This document shows positions 1 through 8,536 of a DNA stretch of 64,000 bases, one piece after another (position 1 is the first letter of the stretch; every line of letters begins with the position of its first letter). The position numbers and the translations under genes were made by a program. Source of the DNA: Mycobacterium celatum (GTDB lineage: Bacteria > Actinomycetota > Actinomycetes > Mycobacteriales > Mycobacteriaceae). Below the pieces are notes generated by a model. The model did not search any database. It had not been told where the DNA came from and saw nothing but the letters and a program-made list of their open reading frames with translations. The DNA is taken from positions 1 through 64,000 of the forward strand of contig NZ_LQOM01000037.1 of the NCBI RefSeq assembly GCF_002101595.1. Reading direction: 5' to 3'.

Positions 1-189
1 CACCGGCGCCTCACACCCCGCGAGCCAGCCAACCCCGGCCCTCGCAACCGAATAGGAACAAAACTTGGGGTACTTCACTAAGTCGTTCTGCGGCCGTACA
101 GGCCAGTGGTTGGCGGCATAGCCGCGAGCAAGATGGGCTCTAGCATTTCTGTCACCGACCCCTCATTACCCGTGGAGGTAGAACCTACG
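1..189. other. No gene seen at left edge
   Basis: This stretch lies downstream of the last gene of the minus-strand operon. I see no convincing coding frame, tRNA or strong hairpin. The only long frame here is antisense to the DUF3293 gene and has shadow composition. Confidence 0.4.
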
Positions 190-693
190 TCAGCAATCGG
201 GTGCGGGATCCCACAGCCAGCCGCGGTGAGTTTGTCGGTCAGCTGCACATGCCAGTAGTGACCAATCCGTACCGCGCCAAGCGAAGACGGCGACCTGCCC
301 GAATCGTCGGCCCAACGCCCGGGCTTGCCCATCGTCGAGGCCGAACACGGCACGGCTGTCTTCGCGATGACGGCCGTCGAGGCTCGCCCCAACCGCCGGC
401 AGCGCTTGCAGACCAACGTCGCGCAGCTCGCGGTCCAACACGGCCATCCGCGCGATGTTCTCCCCGTTATCCGGCTCGGCCTCCGGCTGAACCACGGCGA
501 TGACGTGCAGCGGCCCGAAAGGTGGGGTCTCCTCACCAGTTCCGGGTGCAACGGGAAGGACGGTCCCGCTGCAGTTCGGTCCGCTGAACTGCACCACGGT
601 CCTCAAGTAGTGGCGCCAGGGAAACTCATTGCGGGCCAACAATGTCAGCCGCGCGGGGGTGGTCCACTCGAAGTCGTCGTAGGCCGGGATCAC
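190..693 (-). CDS. DUF3293 family protein
   Basis: This 167-residue protein resembles the DUF3293 family, whose biochemical role is unknown. The visible family signs are a polar middle (residues ~75-105), then an ALGRRFGQVAVFAW-type stretch near residues 128-141 that ends in a conserved hydrophobic strand. The GTG start overlaps the TGA stop of the upstream phosphoesterase in a GTGA arrangement, so the two genes should be translationally coupled. It is the last gene of the long minus-strand run. There is no signal peptide or membrane segment, so it is probably cytoplasmic. What it contributes to the operon cannot be told from the sequence. Confidence 0.7.
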   Translation of the reverse strand: MIPAYDDFEWTTPARLTLLARNEFPWRHYLRTVVQFSGPNCSGTVLPVAPGTGEETPPFGPLHVIAVVQPEAEPDNGENIARMAVLDRELRDVGLQALPAVGASLDGRHREDSRAVFGLDDGQARALGRRFGQVAVFAWRGTDWSLLACAADRQTHRGWLWDPAPDC

Positions 694-1700
694 CAGTGGG
701 CTCTCGACACGTAATGCTCAGGGCGGATGTGCTTTTCCCCGGACCAGCGGTAGGCGGTCAGTGTCCCGCCCATGACGGCACTGAAATCCACACACGCGGT
801 GTAGTCCGTCCAGTCGCGCCCGCGTTGGGGCAAACCCTGCCGCCAGTAATGGCCGTAAAACACTGGAATTTCGTCGGCGTAGACGTACGAGTGGGTGCCC
901 TCCGGCAGAGTAAGTTCGGGCAGCTGCGGGTACGGCTCACCGGACGCGGTCCTGAATTTGGCCCCTGTTTCGGCGATCTCGCGAAGCGTGCGGGCGCTGC
1001 TGTTCCACCATTGGACTCGCGCATGGTCCCGCGGGGTGCCGTCCTTGTCGTAGTACTCGGGCTGGCCGTGGTCAACCAGACTGATTTCCGGACCCTTAAG
1101 CAGCGTCTCCACCGCCCGGTGCAGCGGATCCTCCTCCTCACGGTTGGCCGCTGCCACGAGATGATCCGGCTCAGTGAACGGGGTGCTTGAACCGCACCGC
1201 TGCTGGACGAGCGCAATCGAATCGTCATGCCAGCAGGCGTGTACGACGCGTAGCTCGCCGAGATCCAGCCAAAGTGACATGGTCTTGAACCAATCAAGGT
1301 AGAGGCGGCGATCAGCGCCGGTGACCTGATCGAGGAAGGCTCGGTGCTGCCTGGTGTTCTTCTCCGACCAGGGGCTCTCCGGGTCGTCGTGTGCACGCAG
1401 ATATTTTCCACTGCCGTACGGCCATTCGGTGTGGTAGGCGATCGCGTTGAATTCGTGATTGCCCATCACAATTTGGGCGCTGCCCTCGTCGACCATGGGC
1501 TTGACGAGTTGCAGCACGCGAAGTTGTTCGTCTCCGCGATCGATGAGGTCGCCGACAAAGATGGCCTGCCGACGAGGGTGCCGATACCCGGCCCCGCCGG
1601 CTTGCCGGTAGCCGAGTTCAACCAGCAACGCTTCGAGCTGGGTGGCGCATCCGTGGATGTCTCCGATGATGTCGTAGCCCTCCGCCGCGGCGTTGGCCAT
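690..1700 (-). CDS. Calcineurin-like metallophosphoesterase
   Basis: A 336-residue two-metal phosphoesterase. All metal-binding blocks are present in order: GDIHG near residue 11, GDLIDRG near 48, GNHE near 80, a histidine in VVHACWH near 145, and GHYW near 290. The overall look is closest to the PrpE/ApaH/PPP-like group, which cleaves phosphate esters or dinucleoside polyphosphates; the actual substrate is unknown. I chose the ATG at 1700 because an AGGAGG ribosome site sits 6 bases upstream and the protein then begins just before the first metal motif; a longer frame extends to 1850 without support. It is followed by the DUF3293 gene with a GTGA overlap. A 233-base gap separates it from the preceding gene. 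Confidence 0.85.
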   Translation of the reverse strand: MANAAAEGYDIIGDIHGCATQLEALLVELGYRQAGGAGYRHPRRQAIFVGDLIDRGDEQLRVLQLVKPMVDEGSAQIVMGNHEFNAIAYHTEWPYGSGKYLRAHDDPESPWSEKNTRQHRAFLDQVTGADRRLYLDWFKTMSLWLDLGELRVVHACWHDDSIALVQQRCGSSTPFTEPDHLVAAANREEEDPLHRAVETLLKGPEISLVDHGQPEYYDKDGTPRDHARVQWWNSSARTLREIAETGAKFRTASGEPYPQLPELTLPEGTHSYVYADEIPVFYGHYWRQGLPQRGRDWTDYTACVDFSAVMGGTLTAYRWSGEKHIRPEHYVSRAHW

Positions 1701-1933
1701 GGCGCACCTCCTGTCGTGATACCCGATCGACCGTTGAACTTGGCGAGAATCATTCCAGTATCCACTGACAAGTACGTCAGCAGTTTTGTCGCGAGCGCAC
1801 CGCCCTGGCTGCGGCGCCCACGGACATGGAGCCAGTTGCAGCCCAGGCATTCAGCCTTCGCACCTGGCCACCTGGCGGTCGCGTTGGAACTGTTCCGGCA
1901 GAGTAACTTTCGGCGGCCTGACACTGGTGGCCC

Positions 1934-2560
1934 TCACTCCTCGGCGTACTTCGGCACACCGCCGCCGACCAGGTACCCAGTCTTCGGCGTCGCACTGAAT
2001 GGATCGACCCAACTTCGGAGACGGGCCAACTCAGCCGCGAAGGCGATGGAGGCGATCGAACCGCTCTTGGTCGCGGCGAAGGCGCTTTGGCCGACCGCTC
2101 GGGCCGCCGCATCAATCGCGTCACCCTCGGTATCGATGTCGGCGGACCTCCTCGCGTGTAATGCGGCGTTTCTGACCGGGTCGCTGCCATCACCGCTCAT
2201 GAACCCGGCCTTAGCGAGCACGGCCACCGCACTGGCGGGGCCGCTGCCACTGAGCCGCAGCTCGCTCGGGTCATCCACGTTCGCCTGATCGCGGAGCACA
2301 CGTACCGTCTGCTCCGCGACCTGATTCAGTTGCTGACGTGAAACTTGGACGGCCGCGCCATCCTCGTCACTCCATGACAGCGCGCCGACACTGAACCATA
2401 GGCGGCCGGCGGCATCGCAGCGGAACTCCACGAGCGGAGGTGCCACCGCAGACTTCCGCGAGATGGTGAAGACATCCCGGGAATGCAACATCCCCGCGAG
2501 GTACGCCGCGACGAAAGTCTGGAACGATCGCCACTGGTCGTCCGAAGTGAACTCACTCAT
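1934..2560 (-). CDS. Hypothetical protein, possibly TY-Chap-like
   Basis: A 208-residue soluble protein that I cannot assign firmly. The first ~85 residues alternate strands and helices (aromatic-rich, with a VEFRCDAAGRLWFSVG stretch) in a way reminiscent of small chaperone-like TY-Chap or SseB-like domains. The second half is rich in Ala, Ser and Gly and ends in a hydrophobic helix followed by a Gly-rich tail. The start ATG overlaps the TGA of the ADP-ribosylglycohydrolase gene as ATGA, so it belongs to the same transcript. There is no signal peptide. Its position between two hydrolases suggests a partner or specificity factor, but that is inference only. Confidence 0.6.
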   Translation of the reverse strand: MSEFTSDDQWRSFQTFVAAYLAGMLHSRDVFTISRKSAVAPPLVEFRCDAAGRLWFSVGALSWSDEDGAAVQVSRQQLNQVAEQTVRVLRDQANVDDPSELRLSGSGPASAVAVLAKAGFMSGDGSDPVRNAALHARRSADIDTEGDAIDAAARAVGQSAFAATKSGSIASIAFAAELARLRSWVDPFSATPKTGYLVGGGVPKYAEE

Positions 2561-4068
2561 AAAACGCCACCCTTTCTCTCGCGTATCCTGCGCGCGTCGA
2601 TGGCCTCACGACGCACCTCCGGGGTGGGATGCAGTCGCCGCAACGCCCTGCGGAACTCAGCATTCGGGTTTGCCTCCTGCAGAACGGCGAGCACGTCGCG
2701 CAGCGCATCGTCAATGTCGCTGTGCTGCTTTCGAGCTCCGTAAAGTGCCGCGATGGTCGGCGTGCGACTGTATGCCTGAACGCAGTGCAGGAACACCGTG
2801 CGGCCGTCGGCTCGCAGTTTCTCGATGGCTCTAACGGTGTCGAGCAGCACGAAGTACAGGTTCGCGTTCTTGCCCGGCTCGTCGATCAGGCGGACGTCGA
2901 GGTGTTCGGCTCCGGCCGGCACATGCTCGTCAGCGACCCGACACAGCGACACGACCGCATCGATCTCCGTAGACAACTCCAGCAGCGCGGCGATACCGCC
3001 GATCCATACACCCTCGTCGTGGGGATGCCGAACAGCCTTGCGGGCTTGCGGAAAGCCGCCGTAGGTGTAGTCGAAAATGTCTAGCTTTCCCTTGTCAATG
3101 ATCTTGTCCGCCAGCTGGATCAGGCCGCGGCTCGTCAGACCGGGCCAGCCCTGCAGCATCAACCGCCAGTGCGACGGCACCGCTGAGGCACCGTAGGCCG
3201 CGCCAAGCAGGCCGCCCGCGATGGCGGCGACCGTGTCGGTGTCCCCGCCGCCGCGCACCGCGGCTTCCAGCGCCAGCCGCAAATGATCGACACGGAGCAC
3301 CCCTGCCGCGGGATCCTCCTGTGGAACCGGTGTGCAATGTATCGCCGACCAAGCCCCCTGCAGTGCCGCAACCACCCAACCGTTCTTGTCTGCGAACGCC
3401 GCAGGTCCCGACTTCTCCGCCTCATCTAGGCGTGATGCCCACAGGCCGCGGCGCTCGTCGTCGATGTGCCGCAAGCCGATTCGTGCGTCCATCTCCCCCG
3501 TCAGCACCGCGTGGCGGATCGCGGCGCACCACAATACGCAGGCGTCACCGGCTTCGGGGTCGTAGTGAGTGAGCTCGCTGATCACGCGTGCCGCCTTGAC
3601 CAGACCCGCCTCATCGTCTAGGAATGCGAGTGCCACCGGTGCGGTGCGCATCAGCGACCCGTTGCCCGCCGTGCGCCCAGTGCGTTGGTGCAACGCAGCC
3701 GACTCATCTCGTGCGGCTTGCGCGGAGATACCCCGCTGGCCCGCACCGGTCAGAACCGAGCGTGTTTGCACACCGACATCCGGTGCGGTTCTGGACCACT
3801 CGCGCCAACGTTCGACGATGTGGTCCAGCGCCGACTCGGAGCACAGATCAGTTCCCGTAGCGGCAATCTCGGCGATCGCGATCGCCATCGAGGTGTCGTC
3901 GGTCCACTCGCCGGGCTTGAACGGGCCTAGACCGCCGCCGACCATTGCGACCGGCTCATTGGACGCGCGCGGGCGGCCGAATTCGTAGCCTGCGCCCAGT
4001 GCATCGCCGGCAGCGGTGCCGAGCAGTGTGCCGCAGGCCCGATCACGTTGTGAGGTAGTCAGTTCCAT
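2557..4068 (-). CDS. ADP-ribosylglycohydrolase fused to cysteine phosphatase domain
   Basis: A 503-residue two-domain enzyme. Residues ~8-330 are an ADP-ribosylglycohydrolase (DraG/ARH type) that removes ADP-ribose from targets. Visible metal-binding motifs are GDALG near residue 21, WTDDTSMA near 55 and GGGDTDT near 275. Residues ~350-500 carry a dual-specificity/tyrosine-phosphatase-like domain with the Cys-x5-Arg loop HCVQAYSR near residue 430, so the nucleophilic Cys and the phosphate-binding Arg are both present. The start ATG lies inside the end of the preceding gene (10-base overlap), and the stop overlaps the next start as ATGA. The fusion implies that it processes ADP-ribose or its phosphorylated forms, but the substrate is not shown by the sequence. 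Confidence 0.88.
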   Translation of the reverse strand: MELTTSQRDRACGTLLGTAAGDALGAGYEFGRPRASNEPVAMVGGGLGPFKPGEWTDDTSMAIAIAEIAATGTDLCSESALDHIVERWREWSRTAPDVGVQTRSVLTGAGQRGISAQAARDESAALHQRTGRTAGNGSLMRTAPVALAFLDDEAGLVKAARVISELTHYDPEAGDACVLWCAAIRHAVLTGEMDARIGLRHIDDERRGLWASRLDEAEKSGPAAFADKNGWVVAALQGAWSAIHCTPVPQEDPAAGVLRVDHLRLALEAAVRGGGDTDTVAAIAGGLLGAAYGASAVPSHWRLMLQGWPGLTSRGLIQLADKIIDKGKLDIFDYTYGGFPQARKAVRHPHDEGVWIGGIAALLELSTEIDAVVSLCRVADEHVPAGAEHLDVRLIDEPGKNANLYFVLLDTVRAIEKLRADGRTVFLHCVQAYSRTPTIAALYGARKQHSDIDDALRDVLAVLQEANPNAEFRRALRRLHPTPEVRREAIDARRIRERKGGVL

Positions 4069-4550
4069 AGGTTCTCTCCTTCAAAGCAGTAGCGGTAGAA
4101 CGGCAACGGGCAGCTCCACGGCAGGTCATCGGTGTCGCCGTCCGGTACGGCGTCGAGATCGACCAGCCAGCGCGCCGGCACCGTGTAGCCGTAGTAACCA
4201 CGCATCGCCCGTTCGATGAACTGCCGGGTGCTTTCTGCCGGATGCCGGGAAATCGGTGGTACGCATGGCGTCACTTTGCCCGGACTGGCGAGGCTGAAGA
4301 GACCGCCCGAAACCACAGACAGCACATGGTATTTCGGCTTCCATTGCGCATCACTGCCCACCGCCCGGCGAAGACTGCTGGGAACGTGATACCAGAGCGT
4401 CAGTTCTAGGTCGGCGCCCTCGATGTCGACGCGACCGTCGTCGTAAACAGCGACCACTTCGACCTCGATGACCGGTTGGCCGGGCTCATGCGATTTCTTG
4501 GCCTGGATCCAGTGCGGGCAGTGGCCAGGCCGATACGAGGCGCAGGACAT
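4059..4550 (-). CDS. Hypothetical protein upstream of ADP-ribosylglycohydrolase
   Basis: A 163-residue soluble protein of no family I recognise. The N-terminus contains two early cysteines and a CPHW motif. A strand-rich middle (GRVDIEGADLELTLWYHVP) and an aromatic, acidic C-terminus follow. The ATG at 4550 is preceded by a GGGAG ribosome site about 8 bases upstream, at the end of one of the two duplicated leader repeats. The last 10 bases overlap the ADP-ribosylglycohydrolase start, so the two products are probably made together and may form a complex. There is no signal peptide or transmembrane helix. Confidence 0.6.
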   Translation of the reverse strand: MSCASYRPGHCPHWIQAKKSHEPGQPVIEVEVVAVYDDGRVDIEGADLELTLWYHVPSSLRRAVGSDAQWKPKYHVLSVVSGGLFSLASPGKVTPCVPPISRHPAESTRQFIERAMRGYYGYTVPARWLVDLDAVPDGDTDDLPWSCPLPFYRYCFEGENLWN

Positions 4551-4572
4551 TGCAGTACTCCCGATAACTCGG

Positions 4573-4698
4573 GCCTCCGTCGCGGGAGGCGCTCTTGCCG
4601 GTGCCGGTTGGCGTCGGCCGCTTCGTCATCCGAGCCACCCACGAGCGTGGGGTTGGCGTGCCGTCTAGTCGGAGCTTGGCGACGACATCTCGTGAAGC
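4573..4698. repeat. Leader repeat copy A
   Basis: This is one of two ~120-bp direct repeats; the other is at 5584-5704. The core around 4610-4660 is nearly identical between copies. It contains a CCCACG-AG-CGTGGG palindrome and, nearest the gene, a GCCTCC-N6-GGAGGC hairpin (4573-4578 with 4585-4590). It ends about 20 bases before the start of the minus-strand gene at 4550, so it forms the 5' leader of that gene. Confidence 0.85.
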
Positions 4699-4761
4699 AA
4701 ATTCAGATTATCGCACCGGACCGACAACCGGGGCCGAATTCGGACTGCGGCAGCGGATTTC

Positions 4762-5562
4762 TCACATGCGGGCCTCCGCCCCCTGGTCGTAGCGACCGTT
4801 GAGCAGAGCCGACACCGTCGTCGGCCGCCAGAGGTGGCCTTTAGCGGTGCGCTGGCCCGCCGAGTTCAGAACACGCGCCGTGGCCACTTGCGTGACGCCG
4901 CATCCATGCACGAGCCAACGGACGTAGCGCTTCAGCGCTGGCTGCCGCTGCGCCCAGGGCGCCGTCGGCGCCGGAAGCATCGGCGGCAAGGCGCTTTCCG
5001 TGCGCGGACCAGCATCGCTGCCCATCCCGCGCTGAGCCCCTCGCGTCCCCGGCGTGACGGGCGCGGCGGCACCGGCGGCAACCAAGGCTAATTCGATTTC
5101 ACGGCCAAGGCTTTCGGCTCCGACCGCAGCCAGGGCTGCGATGTCGAGTCCGTCGACGGCTTGGACTTCGCGTCGGAGAGCGAAGTCGATTTCGCTGGAA
5201 CCGCCAGCCGTCGGGCATGACGCGAGTTCCCGACCGAATCGGAGATTGAGGCCATGGCGCTGCAGCACCAAACTCAGCCGCCGCCAGTGCTGCTCACGTC
5301 CGAGATCCGGCCCCAGGAAGGGCACCCAGATGTCCATGCGGTCAGCGATTGCGCGACCCAGCGCTGAGACAACGGCATCGACCTGAGTTAGGTCGTCGCT
5401 CGCCATCGGCACTCCCGGCGAGAACGAGAACGCCTCTTCGATGGCGCATCCGTGGTGCGCGGCAAGTTCGGACAAGTCGTCGCGGTGGCGCAGCACAGTG
5501 TCATGGTCGCCGAGCAGAATGACGTGAGATTCCGCTGGCGAGTGGTCGGGGGAATGCGCCAT
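4762..5562 (-). CDS. Protein with recombinase-type C-terminal DNA-binding region
   Basis: A 266-residue protein. Residues ~10-170 form an alpha/beta region I cannot name; it contains a conserved-looking DLGREQHWRRLSLVLQRHG segment and lacks the catalytic serine context (YxRxS) of serine resolvases. Residues ~170-205 are a Pro/Ala/Gly linker. Residues ~210-260 resemble the DNA-binding part of the Recombinase domain of large serine recombinases (hydrophobic helix, ARVLNSAGQRTAKG, then W-x-PTTVSALL). It is therefore more likely a DNA-binding or regulatory protein than an active recombinase. The ATG is preceded by AGGAGG at the end of leader repeat copy B. It sits between the HEPN-like gene and the ADP-ribosylglycohydrolase genes, with ~210-base gaps on each side. 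Confidence 0.6.
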   Translation of the reverse strand: MAHSPDHSPAESHVILLGDHDTVLRHRDDLSELAAHHGCAIEEAFSFSPGVPMASDDLTQVDAVVSALGRAIADRMDIWVPFLGPDLGREQHWRRLSLVLQRHGLNLRFGRELASCPTAGGSSEIDFALRREVQAVDGLDIAALAAVGAESLGREIELALVAAGAAAPVTPGTRGAQRGMGSDAGPRTESALPPMLPAPTAPWAQRQPALKRYVRWLVHGCGVTQVATARVLNSAGQRTAKGHLWRPTTVSALLNGRYDQGAEARM

Positions 5563-5583
5563 GGATACCTCCTGATGTTCGAA

Positions 5584-5704
5584 CCTCCGCTGTGGAGGCG
5601 CTCTTACCGGCCGTTGGAGCCGGCCGCTTCGTCATCCGAGCCACCCACGAGCGTGGGGTTGGCGCGCCGTTCAGTCGGAGCTTGGCGACGGCGTCTCATG
5701 AAGC
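5584..5704. repeat. Leader repeat copy B
   Basis: This is the second copy of the repeat at 4573-4698. It keeps the same CCCACG/CGTGGG palindrome and a shortened CCTCC-N4-GGAGG hairpin (5585-5589 with 5594-5598). The end nearest the gene is followed by the AGGAGG ribosome site and ATG of the minus-strand gene at 5562. Mismatches cluster in the hairpin loops and the distal end. Confidence 0.85.
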
Positions 5705-5783
5705 TGAAGTAAACGTAGCGCGAGGCACCGACAAGTCCTGGCCAGAGCGTTGCCCCCGCCGGCCGCTGGCCGGCGAGTGACAA

Positions 5784-6131
5784 CTACTGCGGAGCTTTTG
5801 GCAGCAGCGCGGCCACCATGGTGCACAGGTGCTCGATCTCGGCGGACGAGGGCTGCATCTCGTAGGCGTGTACGTGGCATGCGTTGCTGAGACGGTTCCA
5901 CGCCCGCGCGACACGGTCGGCTGCCTCGTCGGTATCCAGCGATCGAAGCACTAGGAGTCGGCTGCGTGCGGTCGCCGACGGAACCGACGCACCGAGGTCG
6001 GCGCAGCGTTGCTCGATGATCTCCTCCAACGCCTGGCGGGCAAGGAATGCCGCTAGCCGCGACGACAACCCTTCGACATCGGATCCGCTGAGGATTCGCT
6101 GGGCATGGCCGAGTAGTTCTACAGCGCTCAT
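5784..6131 (-). CDS. Small HEPN-like helical protein
   Basis: A 115-residue all-helical protein. It shows an R-x3-E motif (RQALE, near residue 33) and, ~55 residues later, RLSNACHVHAYE near residue 84, which fits the R-x(4-6)-H and terminal-helix pattern of HEPN ribonuclease domains. The start ATG overlaps the TGA stop of the SMC-like ATPase as ATGA, so the two proteins should be made in fixed ratio. The C-terminus of the ATPase shows the same R-x3-E plus N-x2-H layout, suggesting the small protein may be a detached paralogue of that domain. HEPN domains are commonly RNA-cleaving toxins or partners of nucleotidyltransferases. The catalytic assignment here is inference from motifs only. Confidence 0.6.
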   Translation of the reverse strand: MSAVELLGHAQRILSGSDVEGLSSRLAAFLARQALEEIIEQRCADLGASVPSATARSRLLVLRSLDTDEAADRVARAWNRLSNACHVHAYEMQPSSAEIEHLCTMVAALLPKAPQ

Positions 6132-8536
6132 CGCAAAGCCAGCACCTCCGCGACCGTCCGTTCGAGGTCACGCGCGTCCTCAATAGAGACCGCACCGGCG
6201 TTCCCATGCACCGCGTTGCTGATCTTCAGCGATCGCCTGCGCGCAGGCTTGGCATCGAGCCAGCTCGTCAGATCGGCGGCAGGGTCACCGTGGACGACTA
6301 AAGCCAGCCTCGTGGCGGTCTTCTTCGCGGACAGCCACCTCTCCTCGGATTCCGCTCTGGGTCGTCCTGCCAACGCCTGCTTGGTGTAGTACGCCTGCCG
6401 CGCGGCGGATTCGAGCGCCATCCTGAACAGACCGGGTGCCACCCGCTTCTTGACGTCGTCGGGCATGCGGTCGTCTTTGATCAAGGCAAAGACATCACTC
6501 ACCTGCCGGAGAGCTGGATTGACGTTGTCACGCAAGGTAATCCGTGATCCGGTCTCGCGTACAACTTCGACCATACGCGCGTCCGCACCGGTTTCTCGGA
6601 TAACCGAGGCGAGCCGGTCATCGTGTGAGAAGACGACTACTTGATGGGTCTGCGCAATTTCGGAGAGCACCCGGACGAAGCCGTCGATCTTGGCGGGGTC
6701 CATCGCCTGGATGGGGTCGTCGAGTACGACGAATCGGAACGGACTCTTAGCGGTAGTGGCGCGCGGGAGGAAAAGCGCCAATGCCAGGGCATGCAGTTCG
6801 CCCTGGCTCATCACCGATAGCGCTTTGGTGGGCTCGCCGTCCACGGAGCCGCCGAGGACCACTTTGCGCCGGTTTGCGGTTCCTTCCAGGGTGATGTCAT
6901 CAAGGTCGACGTTGCTTTCTTGACGGAGTTGACTCCAAATGTGCCGTGCTTGTGCAGCAATGGGTTTCAGTCGCAGATTTCGAAATAGGCCGGCGTGATC
7001 GGCCACCCACTTCTTGGCATCGGTCAGGGTCTTGACGGTGCTGTCAAGGTCGCGGGCTTGCTCTTCGAGGCGCACCCAACCGCCGAGCTGGGCAGCCAAT
7101 GGCGCCCAGGCGCTCTCCCGTCGCGCCAACGCGGCGTCTGCCTCGGCGCGCAGCGTCTCCGCGGCAGCGATGACATTTGTCAGCTTGGACTCGAGGTGGT
7201 CCGCCAGCGCGTTGTCGTCTGCAGGTACCTGCTTGGCGGCGGTGACGGCGCGGTTGTATCCGGGCACCGCCGGAAGGTCGACTCCGGAGATTTCGTCTGC
7301 TGAGCGCAAGCCGGTCAGGAGAGCCGTCGCCACGGAGCGTGCGGCTGTGAGTTCTTTTGTTGCAGACCGGTATTCGGCTAACTCGCCTTGGCTTCTGGCG
7401 ACGAAGTCGCGCGTCCGCATCGCCCAGTCGGCATCTAGTTGGCCCTGTCCGCAGACCGGGCATTCGGTGTCACCGGCGTGGTCGTGGAAACGCAAAGCGT
7501 CCTGCAGTAACTCCACGCGTTGATCGGCGAGGTCGATCACGGCGGTCGCAGCGTGAGCCGCAGCCTGCGCTGCCGAGCGGAGCCGACTGGTAGCGGCCTC
7601 AACTTCATCGAGTGTCGGAGTTTCGAGGTTCGTCAGCGCGCGTAGCACGGGGACTACTTGTAGTTGCGCGTCTCCGGCCCCAGTTGCCAGGGCCAGCACC
7701 TCGTCTGTGGGCACACTCCGTTTCCGTAGCAGCGTGGACGCACGCTCGGCGCGCTCGTCCGTGTGCTCGGCGAGCACGGTGAGCAATCTTTTGCGTTCGT
7801 GGTCGGCGCGGCTGCGCGTGTCCTTAGTTTCCTTTAGTTTGGCGGCAAGCCATTTCTCAGTGTCGGCCAGCACTTCCAGACCAAGTACCTTGGCAAGTGC
7901 GTCATAGAGCACTGACGGCCCACCGTCGAACAGTCGGCCCAGTTCGTCGTAGGACAGAACGGGCCGATACACCTCAAGGGGGCGAGACCACCCGAGGCCA
8001 TCGGTGCCCTCGACCCGTTTTTCCGTGCCGGTCTGGGTCCAGGATGTGCGAGCCGTCAGCGAGTCCTCTGCTTCCCATTCCATGCCGACGGTAAACGGGC
8101 CGGTCCCCTCACGGGTGAACCCGATCAGGATCTCGCAAGGGTTGGAGTGATGTAGGTTCCGCCAGGTTTCAGCCCATAGTGCCTCCTTGTTCCGCCAGCG
8201 GTAGCTGGTACCGGTCAATGCCAGCTCAATGGCCTCGGCGAAACTTGACTTGCCGCAGCCGTTTCGGCCGCTGACCACCATCAGTCCCGGGGCCGGGTAG
8301 AGATCCAGCCGGGCCGCCGGCCCGATACCACGGAAGCCCTCTACCGAGATTGCGGTGAGAAAAGTTGCCGCCGGATCGGCTTCGTCTGACCCGACGGTCT
8401 GTCCGATAATCTCGGCGAGCGCTTCCAACACGACGTCTTTGACGGTGGTGTCGACCGCAAAATCGTCCTCAAGCATCTCCAAGATGACGTCTTGAACGGA
8501 GCGGTCCACTTGTTCGACAACCGGTGGCGCACTCAA
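6128..8536 (-). CDS. SMC/Rad50-like ATPase with zinc hook
   Basis: An 802-residue ABC-type ATPase of the SMC/RecF/Rad50 kind. It has a Walker A SGRNGCGKSS near residue 90, long coiled-coil segments, a CPVCG zinc-hook motif near residue 357, an ABC signature LSVMSQGE near 575, a Walker B VLDDP near 605 and an H-loop VVFSHDD about 30 residues later. After residue ~690 a helical region carries R-x3-E (RMALE, ~704) and SNAVHGN (~773), the arrangement seen in PrrC/RloC-like HEPN anticodon nucleases. I placed the start at TTG 8536, which overlaps the stop of the helicase gene (TTGA) and has an AAGGAAG ribosome site; upstream ATGs lie deep inside the helicase gene. It is probably a damage- or phage-sensing ATPase. 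Confidence 0.85.
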   Translation of the reverse strand: MSAPPVVEQVDRSVQDVILEMLEDDFAVDTTVKDVVLEALAEIIGQTVGSDEADPAATFLTAISVEGFRGIGPAARLDLYPAPGLMVVSGRNGCGKSSFAEAIELALTGTSYRWRNKEALWAETWRNLHHSNPCEILIGFTREGTGPFTVGMEWEAEDSLTARTSWTQTGTEKRVEGTDGLGWSRPLEVYRPVLSYDELGRLFDGGPSVLYDALAKVLGLEVLADTEKWLAAKLKETKDTRSRADHERKRLLTVLAEHTDERAERASTLLRKRSVPTDEVLALATGAGDAQLQVVPVLRALTNLETPTLDEVEAATSRLRSAAQAAAHAATAVIDLADQRVELLQDALRFHDHAGDTECPVCGQGQLDADWAMRTRDFVARSQGELAEYRSATKELTAARSVATALLTGLRSADEISGVDLPAVPGYNRAVTAAKQVPADDNALADHLESKLTNVIAAAETLRAEADAALARRESAWAPLAAQLGGWVRLEEQARDLDSTVKTLTDAKKWVADHAGLFRNLRLKPIAAQARHIWSQLRQESNVDLDDITLEGTANRRKVVLGGSVDGEPTKALSVMSQGELHALALALFLPRATTAKSPFRFVVLDDPIQAMDPAKIDGFVRVLSEIAQTHQVVVFSHDDRLASVIRETGADARMVEVVRETGSRITLRDNVNPALRQVSDVFALIKDDRMPDDVKKRVAPGLFRMALESAARQAYYTKQALAGRPRAESEERWLSAKKTATRLALVVHGDPAADLTSWLDAKPARRRSLKISNAVHGNAGAVSIEDARDLERTVAEVLALR

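Noticed and set aside
4762..5562. An active serine recombinase that could have mobilised the tRNA-Tyr island
   Set aside because: It lacks the resolvase catalytic serine motif, lies 33 kb away and tRNA-site islands normally use tyrosine integrases.
4620..5680. CRISPR-like repeats (CCCACG-AG-CGTGGG palindrome in two similar segments)
   Set aside because: The stem resembles type I-E repeats, but there are only two copies ~1 kb apart within longer diverged repeats, with a gene between them and no spacer-sized units or cas genes.
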